Below are positions 45,089-55,445 of a stretch of 64,000 nucleotides of DNA, one piece after another; within the stretch, counting starts at the first letter, position 1, and the number at the start of each line of letters is the position of its first letter. The notes below the pieces were generated by a model that had not been told where the DNA came from, searched no databases, and saw only the letters and a list, made by a program, of their open reading frames with translations. Position numbers and translations under genes: made by a program. Origin of the DNA: Dugong dugon (lineage: Eukaryota > Chordata > Mammalia > Sirenia > Dugongidae); the NCBI GenBank assembly GCA_030035585.1, contig CM057471.1, positions 97,961,819-98,025,818 on the forward strand, given 5' to 3'.

Positions 45089-45354
45089 TGTTTTTTTTTT
45101 TTTTATTGTACTTTAGATGAAGGTTTACAGAACAAACTAGTTTCTCATTAAACAGTTAGAACACATATTGTTTTATGACATTGGTTCACAATCCCATGAC
45201 AAGTCAACACTTTCGCTTCTCGACCTTGGGTTCCCTATTACCAGCTTTCCTGTCCCCTCCTGCCTTCTAGTCCTTGCCCCTGGGCTGTTGCGCCCTTTTA
45301 GTCTTGTTTTGTTTTGTGGGTTGTCTAATCTTTGGCTGAAGGGTGAACACGGGA
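45089..45354 (-). mobile_element. Second 5'-truncated L1 3' UTR, adjacent
   Basis: A T-run then TTATTGTACTTTAGATGAAG restarts the same 3' UTR. It breaks off after GGCTGAAGGGTGAAC. The T-run lies against TTAAATCTG of the first copy, so it probably inserted into or beside it. Confidence 0.88.
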
Positions 45355-46190
45355 GATATTTAGAAACCCAAGATAGATTTTTCTTACAAAAAAGAAATGC
45401 TCCAAGTGACCAATTCTGCAGTGGGGCAAAATCCCAATGGTAACCAAAAAACCAAAGTGGGTAGCCAAGCCAAGAGTCAATATATGAAAGGCCCATGTGG
45501 AGGAAGGAGACCTGTCTGCAGAGTCTTTGTCAGAGGCAGGAGGAAAGGAGGAGAAGGTGACCGTAGCGCTCAGTTTACCTGGAAAGCCCATGCTTAAGCC
45601 TGTGTCCCAGCATAGTTATTATTAGCCCCTTTCTTTTATGTTTAAAACTGTCTCAGTATGGATGATAAATTATACAGTCATCAAAGGTTTTTAGAGTCTT
45701 ACCTTCAGGTATAAGACCTGGGGCTCAAATCCACCAGAATTTCCATTTGTCCCCTCAGGAGTGTCCCAGGGCTGTGAGAACGTTTACTCTTCCCAGTGTT
45801 CGTGGTTTTTGGCTGTTGTTATTCTTCTGTTTGCGCATGGTGATTAGTACGATGATCTTAGAGCCTGTGAAGTTGTCTTCAGGGTCGGCAGAGAGTGGGT
45901 GGGAAAGGTATTGAGGAGTCAGCCAGTGTTAGGGAGAAGAGCAGCAAAGAATGAAGTTGGTGGTGCTCTTGGGAAGAACTACAAAAGAACAGAAAAGTCT
46001 GTGAGCTCTCACGACAGTGTTTGATTGAGCTCTCTGGTTGTAATGGTAGCATTTTAGAGTTGGAAGTGGTTTAAGACGTTAACCTGGTTTCTCCTTTTGC
46101 CCCAAGTAGGCATATAGTTAAATTTTGGTCCCTTATGGAATCTTATTCTAGAATGTTATTGCAGCATATTCCCTGCATCTTTTCCCCTAG
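45355..46190. other. Putative intron
   Basis: Small opposing open frames at 45168-45600 have no domain. No repeat assigned. It ends with GCATCTTTTCCCCTAG, the acceptor of the next candidate exon. Confidence 0.3.
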
Positions 46191-46301
46191 GCATATTCAG
46201 CAGCTGATTTACCTGAAGAGTCAAAAGTGGATGTTTATAAAAAAAAATTAGTGCAACAGGACATCAAAATGGAAATCATGGCTGAAGCTCACTCTATATA
46301 A
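46191..46301 (+). CDS. Candidate coding exon ending in a stop
   Basis: A strong acceptor (TGCATCTTTTCCCCTAG) is followed by 36 open codons, AYSAADLPEESKVDVYKKKL then VQQDIKMEIMAEAHSI, and TAA at 46299-46301. Phase 0 fits the exon at 44570-44644. No good donor precedes the stop, so it may be a terminal exon of one isoform, or an exon whose donor I cannot see. No AATAAA lies close behind. It is charged and helix-prone; function unknown. Confidence 0.4.
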   Translation, partial: AYSAADLPEESKVDVYKKKLVQQDIKMEIMAEAHSI

Positions 46302-46702
46302 TTTATATATAAATATAGCATTCCAAAGCGAGGATCGAGACCATGTTGTAGAATTTTTAAACAATATGGGCAAAACTCAGCTTCATTACTCTTATACCCT
46401 ACCCTTCCTACTCACATCAAGGTTATAACAGAGTCAGACTTTGAAGATTAGAGGAGAGGATTTTTGGAGCCATTTGTCCATGTGTTGTGAATCCTCCCCT
46501 AACCATGGGCATGAGCTGTGGATACCCACTTCTTACCTAAAGCCCAGAGAAAGGGACTTTAATGGGATAATTGGACCACTTAATATGCAGCCCCCATAGT
46601 TTGGCAGATACAGTGAAGTGGTGTTCGATTCAAACTTGAGCAATCTTTTTCTTGGTGTTGTTATATAGTCTCTAGGAGACATTCCAAGAATTGAAACACA
46701 TT
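46302..46702. other. Unassigned sequence
   Basis: No feature recognised. Confidence 0.3.
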
Positions 46703-46716
46703 TTCAAATGGACACT

Positions 46717-46917
46717 GTTGTTGTTTGCTGTTGAGCTGATTCTGACTCATAGTGACTCTACATGACAGAGTTGAACTGCCCCATAGGGTTTTCTTGGCTA
46801 TAATATTTATAGGAGCAGATGGCCAGGTCTTTTCTCTCGCAGAGCCACTGGTGGGTTTGAACTGCTGACCTTTTTGGTTAGCTGTCAAGTGCTTAACCAT
46901 TGTGCCACCAGGTCTCC
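46717..46917 (-). mobile_element. AfroSINE, long type, exact duplication
   Basis: TTCAAATGGACACT lies at 46703-46716 and 46918-46931. It runs from the (GTT)n tail to the reversed head GTGCCACCAGGTCTCC. Confidence 0.95.
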
Positions 46918-46931
46918 TTCAAATGGACACT

Positions 46932-47218
46932 AGGGATTGTCATTCTGTCCTTTCTGCATTGCCTTTCTTTGGTTTCATAATGTTGCCATTTAGTTCTAAT
47001 GATCTGCCATTCATCCACTGTTGTTTCCTTAACTGAAATAGCCATTCCTACAGTTCTCAACATGTAAATCATAGACTTGTCACACCTTTCCATACTGCAC
47101 AAATTGTTTGTTAATCCTAGCACCTATATGTGAGGTTTCTGCTGCTTGGAAAAATGCCTGGTATACTTAACCAGGAGTAAATCTTGTTAAGGCATCATTT
47201 TGTGAAGGTTATTGTTGA
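46932..47218. other. Unassigned spacer
   Basis: A minus-strand frame at 46893-47123 has no domain. No gene called. Confidence 0.3.
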
Positions 47219-47232
47219 TGTGATGCTCACCA

Positions 47233-47602
47233 GTGTTTTTTCTTTTTTTCTTTTTATTATACTTTAGATGAAGGTTTACAGAACAAACTAGCTTCTTATT
47301 AAACAATTAGTACACATATTGTTTTGTTACATTGGTTAACAACCCCACGACATGTCAACACTCTCCCCTTCTTGAATTTAGGTTCCCCATTACCAGCATT
47401 CCTGCTCCCTCTTGCCTTCTTGTCCTTGCCCCTGGGCTGGTGTGCCCCTTTAGTCTCGTTTTGTTCTATGGGCCTGTCTAATCTTTGGCTGAACGGTGAA
47501 CATCAGGAGTGACTACATTACTGAGTTAAAAGGGTGTCCGGGGGCCATACTCTCCAAGTTTCTCCAGTCTGTGTCAGACCAGTAAGTCTGGTCTTTTTTT
47601 TT
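47233..47602 (-). mobile_element. 5'-truncated L1, part of 3' UTR, exact duplication
   Basis: TGTGATGCTCACCA lies at 47219-47232 and 47603-47616. The insert starts in a T-rich tract and ends at GTAAGTCTGGTCTTTTTTT. Confidence 0.96.
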
Positions 47603-47616
47603 TGTGATGCTCACCA

Positions 47617-48327
47617 AAACTTAACTGAAATTAATGAATGCCCAATTCTGATATCTACCCACAATGATACACTTGGAAGGCTTCTTTAACTCAGGTCTTA
47701 TAATGACAAGCAAAGTAATGATTGAGAACATACAATTAAGAATGGGACATATATTATAAACGACAGACGGCAAGTAATATCGAATGTAGTTCTAGGGTTA
47801 TTGTCTAATCCTGCTTCAGTGTACATTAGTGAAGGTGTGGCTAAAGGAAATGTCTTTCTCTCGATAATCTCTGGATTCCTTTCTTTCATTGACCTATTCT
47901 TCCGTGACTCTTCTGTATGATTGTACTGGGCCCAGCTCTAATCTTCTTGAGATTGGCTTGGCCCCACCCACCTCAGCCACTTGCAGCCCTGGTGAAGGCT
48001 TATGCCATCACCACTGTGTTAAAGCCTGGCCCCAGCCACAGCTGCCACCACCCCACAGACCAAAGAGCCTGTATGCACGGTGTTGACCGACAAGGAGAGG
48101 TCTCTGCACCTGGGAACTGGCTGATTAGACCATGGGAGACTCCAGCTTCCTCTGTGGCTGCTTCAGGTTATGGATCCAGAAGTGTGGAGGATGAGAAGTG
48201 GGGTGGCGGAGCCAGCAGACGTGTTGTCCGAAGACAGCCTCTCTGGAGATTTGCTTGGTCTAGGCAACAAACTGATTGCTGTGCAGTGGTGACTTGCTGA
48301 GAATGCACCACGTTATATATTATTTTA
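47617..48327. other. GC-richer unassigned segment
   Basis: 47917-48300 is open on plus for 127 codons but is proline/tryptophan-rich low-information text with no domain. It could be old LTR or non-coding sequence. Confidence 0.3.
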
Positions 48328-48537
48328 GGAATCCCTTGGTGATGCAAATAGTTAATGCATTCGGCTATTAACTGAAAGGTTGGTGGTTTGAGTCCACTCA
48401 GAGGTATCTCAGAAGAAAGACCTGGCAATTTACCTCTGAAATATCAGCCTTTGAAAACCCTGTGGAATGCAGTTCTACTCTGACACACATGGGGTTGCCA
48501 TGAGTCAGAGTTGACTCTGTAGCAGCTGGTTTTTATA
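48328..48537 (+). mobile_element. AfroSINE, type II, plus orientation
   Basis: AATCCCTTGGTGATGCAAAT, GGTTTGAGTCCACTCAGAGG and GCCATGAGTCAGAGTTGAC mark it. Confidence 0.9.
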
Positions 48538-48699
48538 CATTATTTGTTTCCTGCCTGCCTCGTCTTCTTTGGGAATCTCCCTTAAAAATCATTCTTTATT
48601 ATATTAATTATTTACTCAGCAAATATTTATTGACCATTTTCTATGAGCCAAGATGATGCTAGCTGCAGTTTCTTGTGGTTGTACTAAGAAATTTGATTT

Positions 48700-49260
48700 T
48701 TTTCCAATAATCCATTGAAGAATTGTTGTTTTAATAGCAAGGAAGTGACATAATCTAAGAGTTTAAAAAGGTCACTCAATCTGCTGCATAGTAGCCCTGG
48801 TGGTGCTGTGGTTAAAGCATTCTGCTGCTAACCACATCAGCTGCTCTGCGGGAGAAAGATGTGGCAGTCTGCTTCCATAAAGTTTCCAGCCTTGGAAACC
48901 CTATGGGGCAGGTCTGCTCTGATCTATGCGGTTGCTATGAGTTGGAATTGACTTGATGGCAGCGGGTTTGGTTTTTTGATGTTGCTGACTCCATGGAGAA
49001 TGGCTTGTCGAGGAGCAGGAGTAGAAGCAGGAAGACCACTGAGGAGGTTACTGTCCTGATTGCATCAATGGGGCTTGAACAAGAGTGGTGTCCATCAGGA
49101 TGGGGAGAAGTGGATGAATTTGCACTATATTCTGCAGATAGAAAAGACAATATTTGGCCATTGTTTGAATAAGGAGAGAAACGAAGAAAAGGAAGGAATT
49201 AAGAATGCCTCTGAGGTTTGTGACATGAGAAAACACGTGGGTCGTTAAATGAGATGAGGA
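48700..49260. mobile_element. Old mammalian repeat, family not named, split by AfroSINE
   Basis: AAGTGACATAATCTAAGAG and GGTCACTCAATCTGCTGC lie left of the SINE, and GACTCCATGGAGAATGGC with GAAGCAGGAAGACCACTGAG right of it. I recognise the phrasing as an ancient interspersed repeat but not its name. Confidence 0.4.
48788..48975 (+). mobile_element. AfroSINE, long type, plus orientation
   Basis: TAGCCCTGGTGGTGCTGTGG, CTGCGGGAGAAAGATGTGGC and GAGTTGGAATTGACTTGATG mark it. Part of the head/box B is deleted. Confidence 0.9.
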
Positions 49261-50328
49261 AGATGAGTGGGAGGATGGGAGGATGGCCAGGTTTATGGGG
49301 TAAACAGTAAGTTTTTATCCTTTCAAGGACTTGAAGGCACATCTCTGATTCACCTCTTAAAAATCTTTTTAACTGAACACCTCTGTACCTCAGGTGAACT
49401 TATTTTTTCTACGTCCATATTGGATCACAGTTGAACATTATGCTGAACACAGCTGAATGATTGTAAAGACAATTATTAAAAAAAAATCTCTCCCCCTTTG
49501 ATTTTATAACTATTTTCCAACTTCCTTACCAATTGAGGAGTTCTGATTTCAATAATATATCTCTGTCTCATTCAATTTAAATAATGTGTTTTAGTTAATT
49601 TTTTGTACTTGTGAATGGAGCTTCCTCTTCTGTCAATGCCAGTGGTATATCTTTTGGACTTGACACTTTTATTTTTCAGTACATTGCCACCAAACATACT
49701 TATAATTACATTTTTACATTTTAAATGTCCATTTCCCTTCATTCAGTAGAAAAGAAGAGCAGAAAAAGGAACCAAGATCTTTAATGTAGGTAATTTGATG
49801 GATCATTTTTGGAGGAACCAAGGGAATAAATCAGAGAAGAAATTACTCTGGAGAACATACAATTTTTATTTCTTTAAATATTGGTAGTTAAGGAAAGTTT
49901 CACAAATCATTGGTTAATATTTAGAGACAAAGATACGGAATTAGATTGAAATGCTTCCCCAGAAACATCCCAGCTGTTTCCCCAACAGAACCTCAAAGTC
50001 TCATTTTCAGTCTGGATCTAGATGGGACAATCGCCATTTAAGGACCAGTGTCTCCCCCTGCCAACGTTTTTGTGGCTAGAAAAGTCAAGAGATAAATTTA
50101 GACCAGCTTTATTGTACTATTTAGTAATTTTCGGCACGAGTCCCGTAATCATGCTGGAAAACAACAGGAGAATAATACTAATTCAGAATATCCTCAGGAA
50201 ATAATCATTTGAAATTTGATCTTAGAATTTCTTCTGGACCCCACTAGATTTTCGTTACTGTATTTTTCTGGCTTCCTATGTCTATCATTTGTCGGAACCT
50301 TGTATTATTGACAAGTACCCTTTTTTAG
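49261..50328. other. Low-copy putative intron
   Basis: No gene or repeat recognised. It ends in AGTACCCTTTTTTAG, the acceptor of the next candidate exon. Confidence 0.3.
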
Positions 50329-50487
50329 CATCAAAAAAGCAAATCAGATCTTACTGTGGCTGAGACCTTGCTGAAGAAGATTATATCTAAGAAAGAAGAT
50401 CAGCACTTTGTTGAGAGTTTAGTATTACCTTACCCCCAACTCTCCTTGCTAGTTTTAGATGGAAAAGCTAAATGGCAGCAGTTTTTG
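50329..50487 (+). CDS. Strong candidate coding exon, 53 codons, phase 0 to 0
   Basis: The acceptor TACCCTTTTTTAG and donor TTG/GTAGGT bound exactly 159 bases, all open: HQKSKSDLTVAETLLKKIIS, KKEDQHFVESLVLPYPQLSL, LVLDGKAKWQQFL. The N half is lysine-rich and helix-prone; the C half is hydrophobic (strand-like LSLLVLD). I do not recognise the family. It matches in phase with the upstream candidates if 46191-46301 is skipped or spliced. A one-exon pseudogene is unlikely because both ends sit at splice sites. Confidence 0.65.
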
Positions 50488-50658
50488 GTAGGTGGAATAT
50501 CAGTGTTTTCTGTTGATGTAAGCTTGGTGTATGGAACATGGAGCTGAAACCTTTGGTTTTAGGTTGGAAATTTACTGTATGGAATAAGGATTCTGACTTT
50601 TAAAATAAATATATTAATTCTCCTTTTTCCACAGGTGGAAGTGGAGGGCTGTGGTAAA

Positions 50659-50877
50659 AAACAACAGCAACAACAAACACCAGTTGCCTTTAAGTTGACT
50701 CCTGCTCATGGCGACCCCATGTGTGTCAGAGTAGAACTGTGCCCCATAGTGTTTTCAGTGGCTGATTGTGTTGGAAGTAGATCATTAGGCCTTTCTTCTG
50801 AGGTGCCTCTGGGTGGACTTGAACCCTCAGCCTTTCAGTTAGCAGCCGAGTGCATTAACAATTTGCACCACCCAGGT
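50659..50877 (-). mobile_element. AfroSINE, type II, minus orientation
   Basis: An AACAGCAACAACAA tail, CCAGTTGCCTTTAAGTTGAC, CCATGTGTGTCAGAGTAGAA and the reversed head CACCACCCAGG mark it. Confidence 0.92.
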
Positions 50878-51389
50878 ACTCTGGGGAGCTGTGGTAGAGC
50901 TTAATTAGTTTGTAATATGCTTAGAAGAATAAAAGGGCTTCATGGAAATACTAAACATTATTATAACTACAACTTCTGTGTTTGCAAGCTATAAACACAA
51001 TTGAGGCTGATTACACATCAAAAATAAAGTGAAGACTTGGTCATGTTACAAGTGATTTAATAAAAGTGATAGCTGAATAACACAGTTCATTACAGAAAGT
51101 GGATTTTTCTCCCCTGGGGGAGGAGATGCTCTTGAATAAACCAGTTTCCGTGTCTGCAGTCTTCAGATTAACTGGATAACTGACAAGTCTTCATTTGTAT
51201 TTTGTAGATGCAAGTGCAGCAAGTGGTTTCCATTGGTTTGTTTAAATTAAATAAGCACTGCGACAGACAGTGCCAAGTGTTGCAAGAATGAGAGTTGTGA
51301 GGTAAAATATGGGAGGCCCAGTTCAGTTTGAATTTCAGATAAATGACACATAATGTTTGAGTATAAGTATGTCCCATGCAACAGTATAG
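50878..51389. other. Unassigned sequence
   Basis: No feature recognised. Confidence 0.3.
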
Positions 51390-51778
51390 TGAGTAAATTG
51401 TAGTATGTTCATACCATTTAATACTCTATAGCAATGAGAAAAGACAAACGATAGCTACACACAACAACATGGATTTTAGAAACATAGTATTGAGGGAAGA
51501 CATGAGTCAGAAGGAGTGCATAATGTCTGGTGGCATTTATGTGGAATTTAGAAAAAGACGCACTGAACTATGGGTTAGGTCAACCTAGTGGTTGCAGTTG
51601 GAGGATTGTGCCTGGAAAGGGGCCTGAGGGGGCTCTGGGGCACTGGTAATGCTCTATTTCATTATCTAGGTGCTAGTCACATAGGTGTCTTCATTCTGTG
51701 AAAATTCATTGAGATGTTAAATGGTTTACGCACTTTTCTGTATGGGTGCTGTATCTAAATAGAATTTACAAGAAAAAA
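51390..51778 (+). mobile_element. L1M 3' end
   Basis: Eroded text of the L1 ORF2 terminus and 3' UTR: AATACTCTATAGCAATGAGA, then TTCATTCTGTGAAAATTCAT and GTATGGGTGCTGTATCTAAA. Old plus-oriented L1. Confidence 0.65.
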
Positions 51779-52645
51779 GAAAAATAGGCTGCTTTAATAT
51801 ATTTTAAAAAACAAATTTCTTAAATTCAAAAAGTTTCAAAAGCAAAATGTAAGTAAAAAACATGACAAAAACTCATATAGCTGTGCATTCATTACTATAT
51901 ACACCTATCGTACTCTGTGAAATTAAGATCTCTGTTTAAGCTTATGGCTATGTCTAGTGTCTTACTATTATTTGTTTTTAAACCAATCATTTAAATACAT
52001 AAAACTAAGAATTTAGCTTTAATTGTTCATCTTTCTATTTGGTCATATACTGAGTAATTTTTTACTGTTCAGTGGGACTGCATGAAGCAATAATGATCCG
52101 ATTTGATTATGAATATTTAGTGAATTCTGTTTTTTTAATTATGTGGGTAAGAATAATGTAAATGATTAGCTGATTAATTCAAAACAAATAGCCATTAAAA
52201 AAGGAGAAAATACTAGTCAGTATTTGCTTGAAACTGAAAATCTACAAAATAAAATATCCATAAAACAAATACATGTAATTATATAAATCACCATTGAAAG
52301 ACTTAATGCTCCTTTTGTTAAAAAGCTTTTAAGATGAATATGGGAAAAACTTTCAAATGAAGAACATTTTATTTTTGTAATGATACAATTAGTGATGTAG
52401 TCTTGCCCTTAATAGATGGTTGGATTTATTATTATGATGTATATGCAAAGTGTGATGATACAGTAAAGGTTTGGTTTTAAACATAAAGACCGTGGAGCTC
52501 ATACCTTAAAAATGTATGTTTATTTTGGAAGACCATGTACTTATTCCAAAACGTGGCCTTGTTTCAGAAACTTTTTGGTATATTTTTCTTTTAAATTTTT
52601 TTCTACTAATATTCTTGATTGGTGGACAATCTTCATATTTAAAAG
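51779..52645. other. AT-rich low-copy sequence
   Basis: No gene called. A branch-point-like TTCTACTAATATTC after a T-rich tract lies at about 52600-52615, ahead of the next weak candidate. Confidence 0.3.
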
Positions 52646-52706
52646 GTTGATTAAGTTTTTGAAACCAACCAAGACTCATTTAGAACCAAGTTTGACAAAT
52701 GAGAGG
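52646..52706 (+). CDS. Weak candidate exon
   Basis: The first AG after the branch-like TACTAAT is at 52644-52645. The following 61 bases are open as LIKFLKPTKTHLEPSLTNER and end at AGG/GTAATT, phase 2 to 0. The text looks coding, but the acceptor has a poor pyrimidine run just before AG, and phase does not follow directly from 50329-50487, so another exon would be required. Confidence 0.25.
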
Positions 52707-52772
52707 GTAATTAAGCCAGATAACGCTATATTTAGATTAAAAGGGGAATGATTATAGAATAACTTGATGTTT

Positions 52773-52937
52773 TTTTCAAACAAAGCCCATTGCCGTTGGG
52801 TCGAGTCCAACTCATAGTCACCCTATAGGACAGAGTAGAACTGCCCCAAAGGGTTTCTAAGGAGCGCTGGTGGACTCAAGCTGCTGAGCTTTTGGTTAGC
52901 AGCCATAGCTCTTAACCACTGTGCCACCAGGGCTCCG
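52773..52937 (-). mobile_element. AfroSINE, type I, minus orientation
   Basis: AGCCCATTGCCGTTGGGTCG, CTTTTGGTTAGCAGCCATAG and CCACCAGGGCTCC mark it. Confidence 0.92.
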
Positions 52938-53388
52938 ATCTTTTCTTAGGTGATTAATAAATGAACCTTGAAGCCATTTTAAATATGATGCGCCACGTAT
53001 GCATGGAGTATTGGAAGCACAATGAGTGTGTAGCTTCACATGACCGCATTTTGAGGAGACGACATCATTTGAGTCTCTGAAGTTCATTTGGCTGCTGAGA
53101 TGGTCACACTACTTTGTAGTTACCACTCTGTTCATCTCTCTTTGGATCGAGTCCATCACGTACTTGTTTAGCTGTGAGGCCCTTTCTAGGTCTATCATTC
53201 ATGATTCTGACTTCTCTGACATTCCTTTATTTGGGGTTGACTCTAGTAGTCACCATTTTCAAATGAGAAATATTTATAAAAGACCAAAAGGTGTTCCATA
53301 GTGCCCCAAATTAGGTGGTTGCAGTTTCTGGGAAGGAGTTGGGTAGAGTGGAGTGATTAAATGCATTAGCACCTCCCCCTCACCCCTC
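52938..53388. other. Unassigned spacer
   Basis: No feature recognised. Confidence 0.3.
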
Positions 53389-53593
53389 CCTGAAACCATT
53401 GACTTTGAGTTGACTCTGACTCATGGCAACCCCATGTGTGTCAGAGCAGAGCTGTGCTCCATAGGGTTTTCAAGGACTGATTTTTCAGAAGTAGATTGCC
53501 AGGCCTCTCTTCCAAAATACCTCTGGGTAGACTCAAATTTCCAACCTTTAGGTCAGTGGCAAAGCATGTTAACTGTTTGCACCACCCAGAGAC
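53389..53593 (-). mobile_element. AfroSINE, type II, minus orientation
   Basis: AACCATTGACTTTGAGTTGA, ATGTGTGTCAGAGCAGAGC and the reversed head CACCACCCAGAGAC mark it. Confidence 0.9.
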
Positions 53594-53619
53594 TTGATTA
53601 ATTACATAGTCTCTGAAAA

Positions 53620-53832
53620 TAGACAGACTTCACCTTGCACCTCGCTTCTTACCTGAGTTACCTGGGCAGTTTACTTAATGTCTCCAAGATTCATTTCCTC
53701 ATCCATAAAATGGAAATATTTTAATATTTTATGTTTTATAGGGTAGTTACATATAATGAAGACAAAAACTATAAAGCACTTCATACAGTGCCTGTCACGA
53801 GGTAGGCATTCAGTACAACAAGCAATAGATTA
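53620..53832 (+). mobile_element. MIR SINE
   Basis: GGGCAGTTTACTTAATGTCT, CCTCATCCATAAAATGGAAA and AGTGCCTGTCACGAGGTAGG follow MIR order. Confidence 0.75.
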
Positions 53833-54328
53833 AAAAAAAGCAGCAAAACAGGAACTTGTTTAGGTCTGAAATCCTTGAACCTCCTTGTTGGCAGTTTTAG
53901 CTGTAGATATCATTACGATCTGGGTCAAGTAGAGGGTGTATTTACAGGCTGTGTTGGGAAAATAGAATATAAATTTGCTGGTGCCAAGCTCTAACCACAC
54001 TCACACAGTGTGGTAAACCAACGTCTCTCTTTCACTCTTGTACAAGTGGCCAGTGAGAGCTAGGACTAGGAAGCTTGTCTTCTGGTCTTGAATTCAATGG
54101 AATGAAAGAATCAGACTGACATGGCGCCTTAACTATCAAAGGGGCCAACCATGGGCAGGTCTACTGGTAACTGTGTCTGCAGGCCCTGCTGTGGTCTTTC
54201 ATATTTGTCTCATGTCTTCTGATCATCGCAAGGTCTGCCTTTAGGTTGAACTTATATTTGGGACTGTGCATATGTAGATATGTAAATAGTAAGTAGGTTA
54301 GGACAGGGAATTCAAAGATGCCATGACT
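53833..54328. other. Unassigned spacer
   Basis: No gene called. An acceptor-like TGTATTTACAG at 53938-53948 is followed by a short open run without a clear donor. Confidence 0.3.
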
Positions 54329-54530
54329 CCCGGGGTCATACAAATGGTTAACATGCTCAGCTGCTAACAGAAATCTTGGAGGCTTGAGGCTACCCAGAGG
54401 TACCTTGGAAGAAAGGTCTGGTGATCTAGTTCTGAAAAATCAGTCGTTGAAAACCTCTGGAGCACAGTTATACTCTGACACACATGAGATCGCCATGAGT
54501 CGGAATCAACTCAATGGTAACTGTTTTTTG
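54329..54530 (+). mobile_element. AfroSINE, type II, plus orientation
   Basis: CTCCCGGGGTCATACAAATG, GAAGAAAGGTCTGGTGATC and GCCATGAGTCGGAATCAAC mark it. Confidence 0.9.
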
Positions 54531-54550
54531 GTGACTCCTATTCATGCAGG

Positions 54551-54706
54551 AGGAGCCCTGGTGGCGCAGTGGTTAAGAGCTTGGCTGCTAACCAAAAGGT
54601 CAGCTGTTCGAATCCACCAGCCTCTCCCTGGAAACCCTATGGGGCAGTTCTACTCTGTCCTATAGGGTCACTGTGAGTCAGAATCAACTTTATGGTAATG
54701 GGTTTT
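54551..54706 (+). mobile_element. AfroSINE, type I, exact duplication
   Basis: TATTCATGCAGG lies at 54539-54550 and 54707-54718. A well-kept head, GGAGCCCTGGTGGCGCAGTG, and box B GTTCGAATCC suggest a younger copy. Confidence 0.96.
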
Positions 54707-54718
54707 TATTCATGCAGG

Positions 54719-55299
54719 TAACAGAACTGCAGCGTTGTGTGATGCAGGAGTGGTGGCTTTGTGTCCTTGGTGGGGGGACTCCCTGCTCCCTCATTCTACG
54801 CATCCTTGTAGAAGAGTTTTCATCAAACCTTGCATCCAGCCCACTGACGGCATTGATAATTCCAACCTTCCCAGACATGAAGAAGAAAACTATTGCTTAA
54901 AGTCAGTGGTTCCTCAGTGGTTTTAGAGTGAAGGCTCCTTTTAAACTTTAGACAATTTAATGGGCCCCCACATGCTTGTATTTTCAATGTCTGTTGCTGG
55001 AGAAGATATAAAATAACAAAAAAGATGCAGTAAATTCAGCGATGCTTTTAAATGAGTGTGTATCGTTTTGATAATAAGTATTGAAAAACTGAGGATGGCA
55101 TATTATCCTGTTTTGCCAATACTTGGTGCACCCATGGATTGCCTCTGGGGGCCTGTTGGGTGTCTCCCTTGTGGAAACAAGGCCCTAAACCCTGTCTAGG
55201 GGGTAACCATGGTGGTAAGAATCCCATCATCTATATTCTGAGTCTACTGTGTGGGGGTGTCCCCTCCCCGCCATCTCAGACAAGGGTGCATTCTCTCCC
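54719..55299. other. Unassigned sequence with overlapping open frames
   Basis: 54719-54930 is open in two plus frames and on the minus strand. With no splice donor and no domain, no gene is called. Confidence 0.3.
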
Positions 55300-55445
55300 T
55301 AGCTGTATCATCTCATTTGTCCAATGGGACTAAGAACTTCACTCTCGGGATTCTTGTGAAGATTAAGTGAGATAACCCAAAGTGCCCAGAAGAGTCTGGT
55401 ACATAGCAGGAGCTCAGAAAATGTTAGCTTACATTAACAGTCATA
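55300..55445 (+). mobile_element. MIR SINE fragment
   Basis: TCATTTGTCCAATGGGACTA, GAAGATTAAGTGAGATAACC and CAGGAGCTCAGAAAATGTTA mark the 3' half of MIR. Confidence 0.75.

Noticed and set aside
47917-48300. A 127-codon plus-strand open frame.
   Set aside because: Composition-driven, no domain, no splice sites bounding it, overlapping open frame on the other strand.
54551-54625. tRNA-like sequences with A and B boxes.
   Set aside because: These are SINE heads that cannot fold as full tRNAs and occur as dispersed copies; no genuine tRNA gene was seen.
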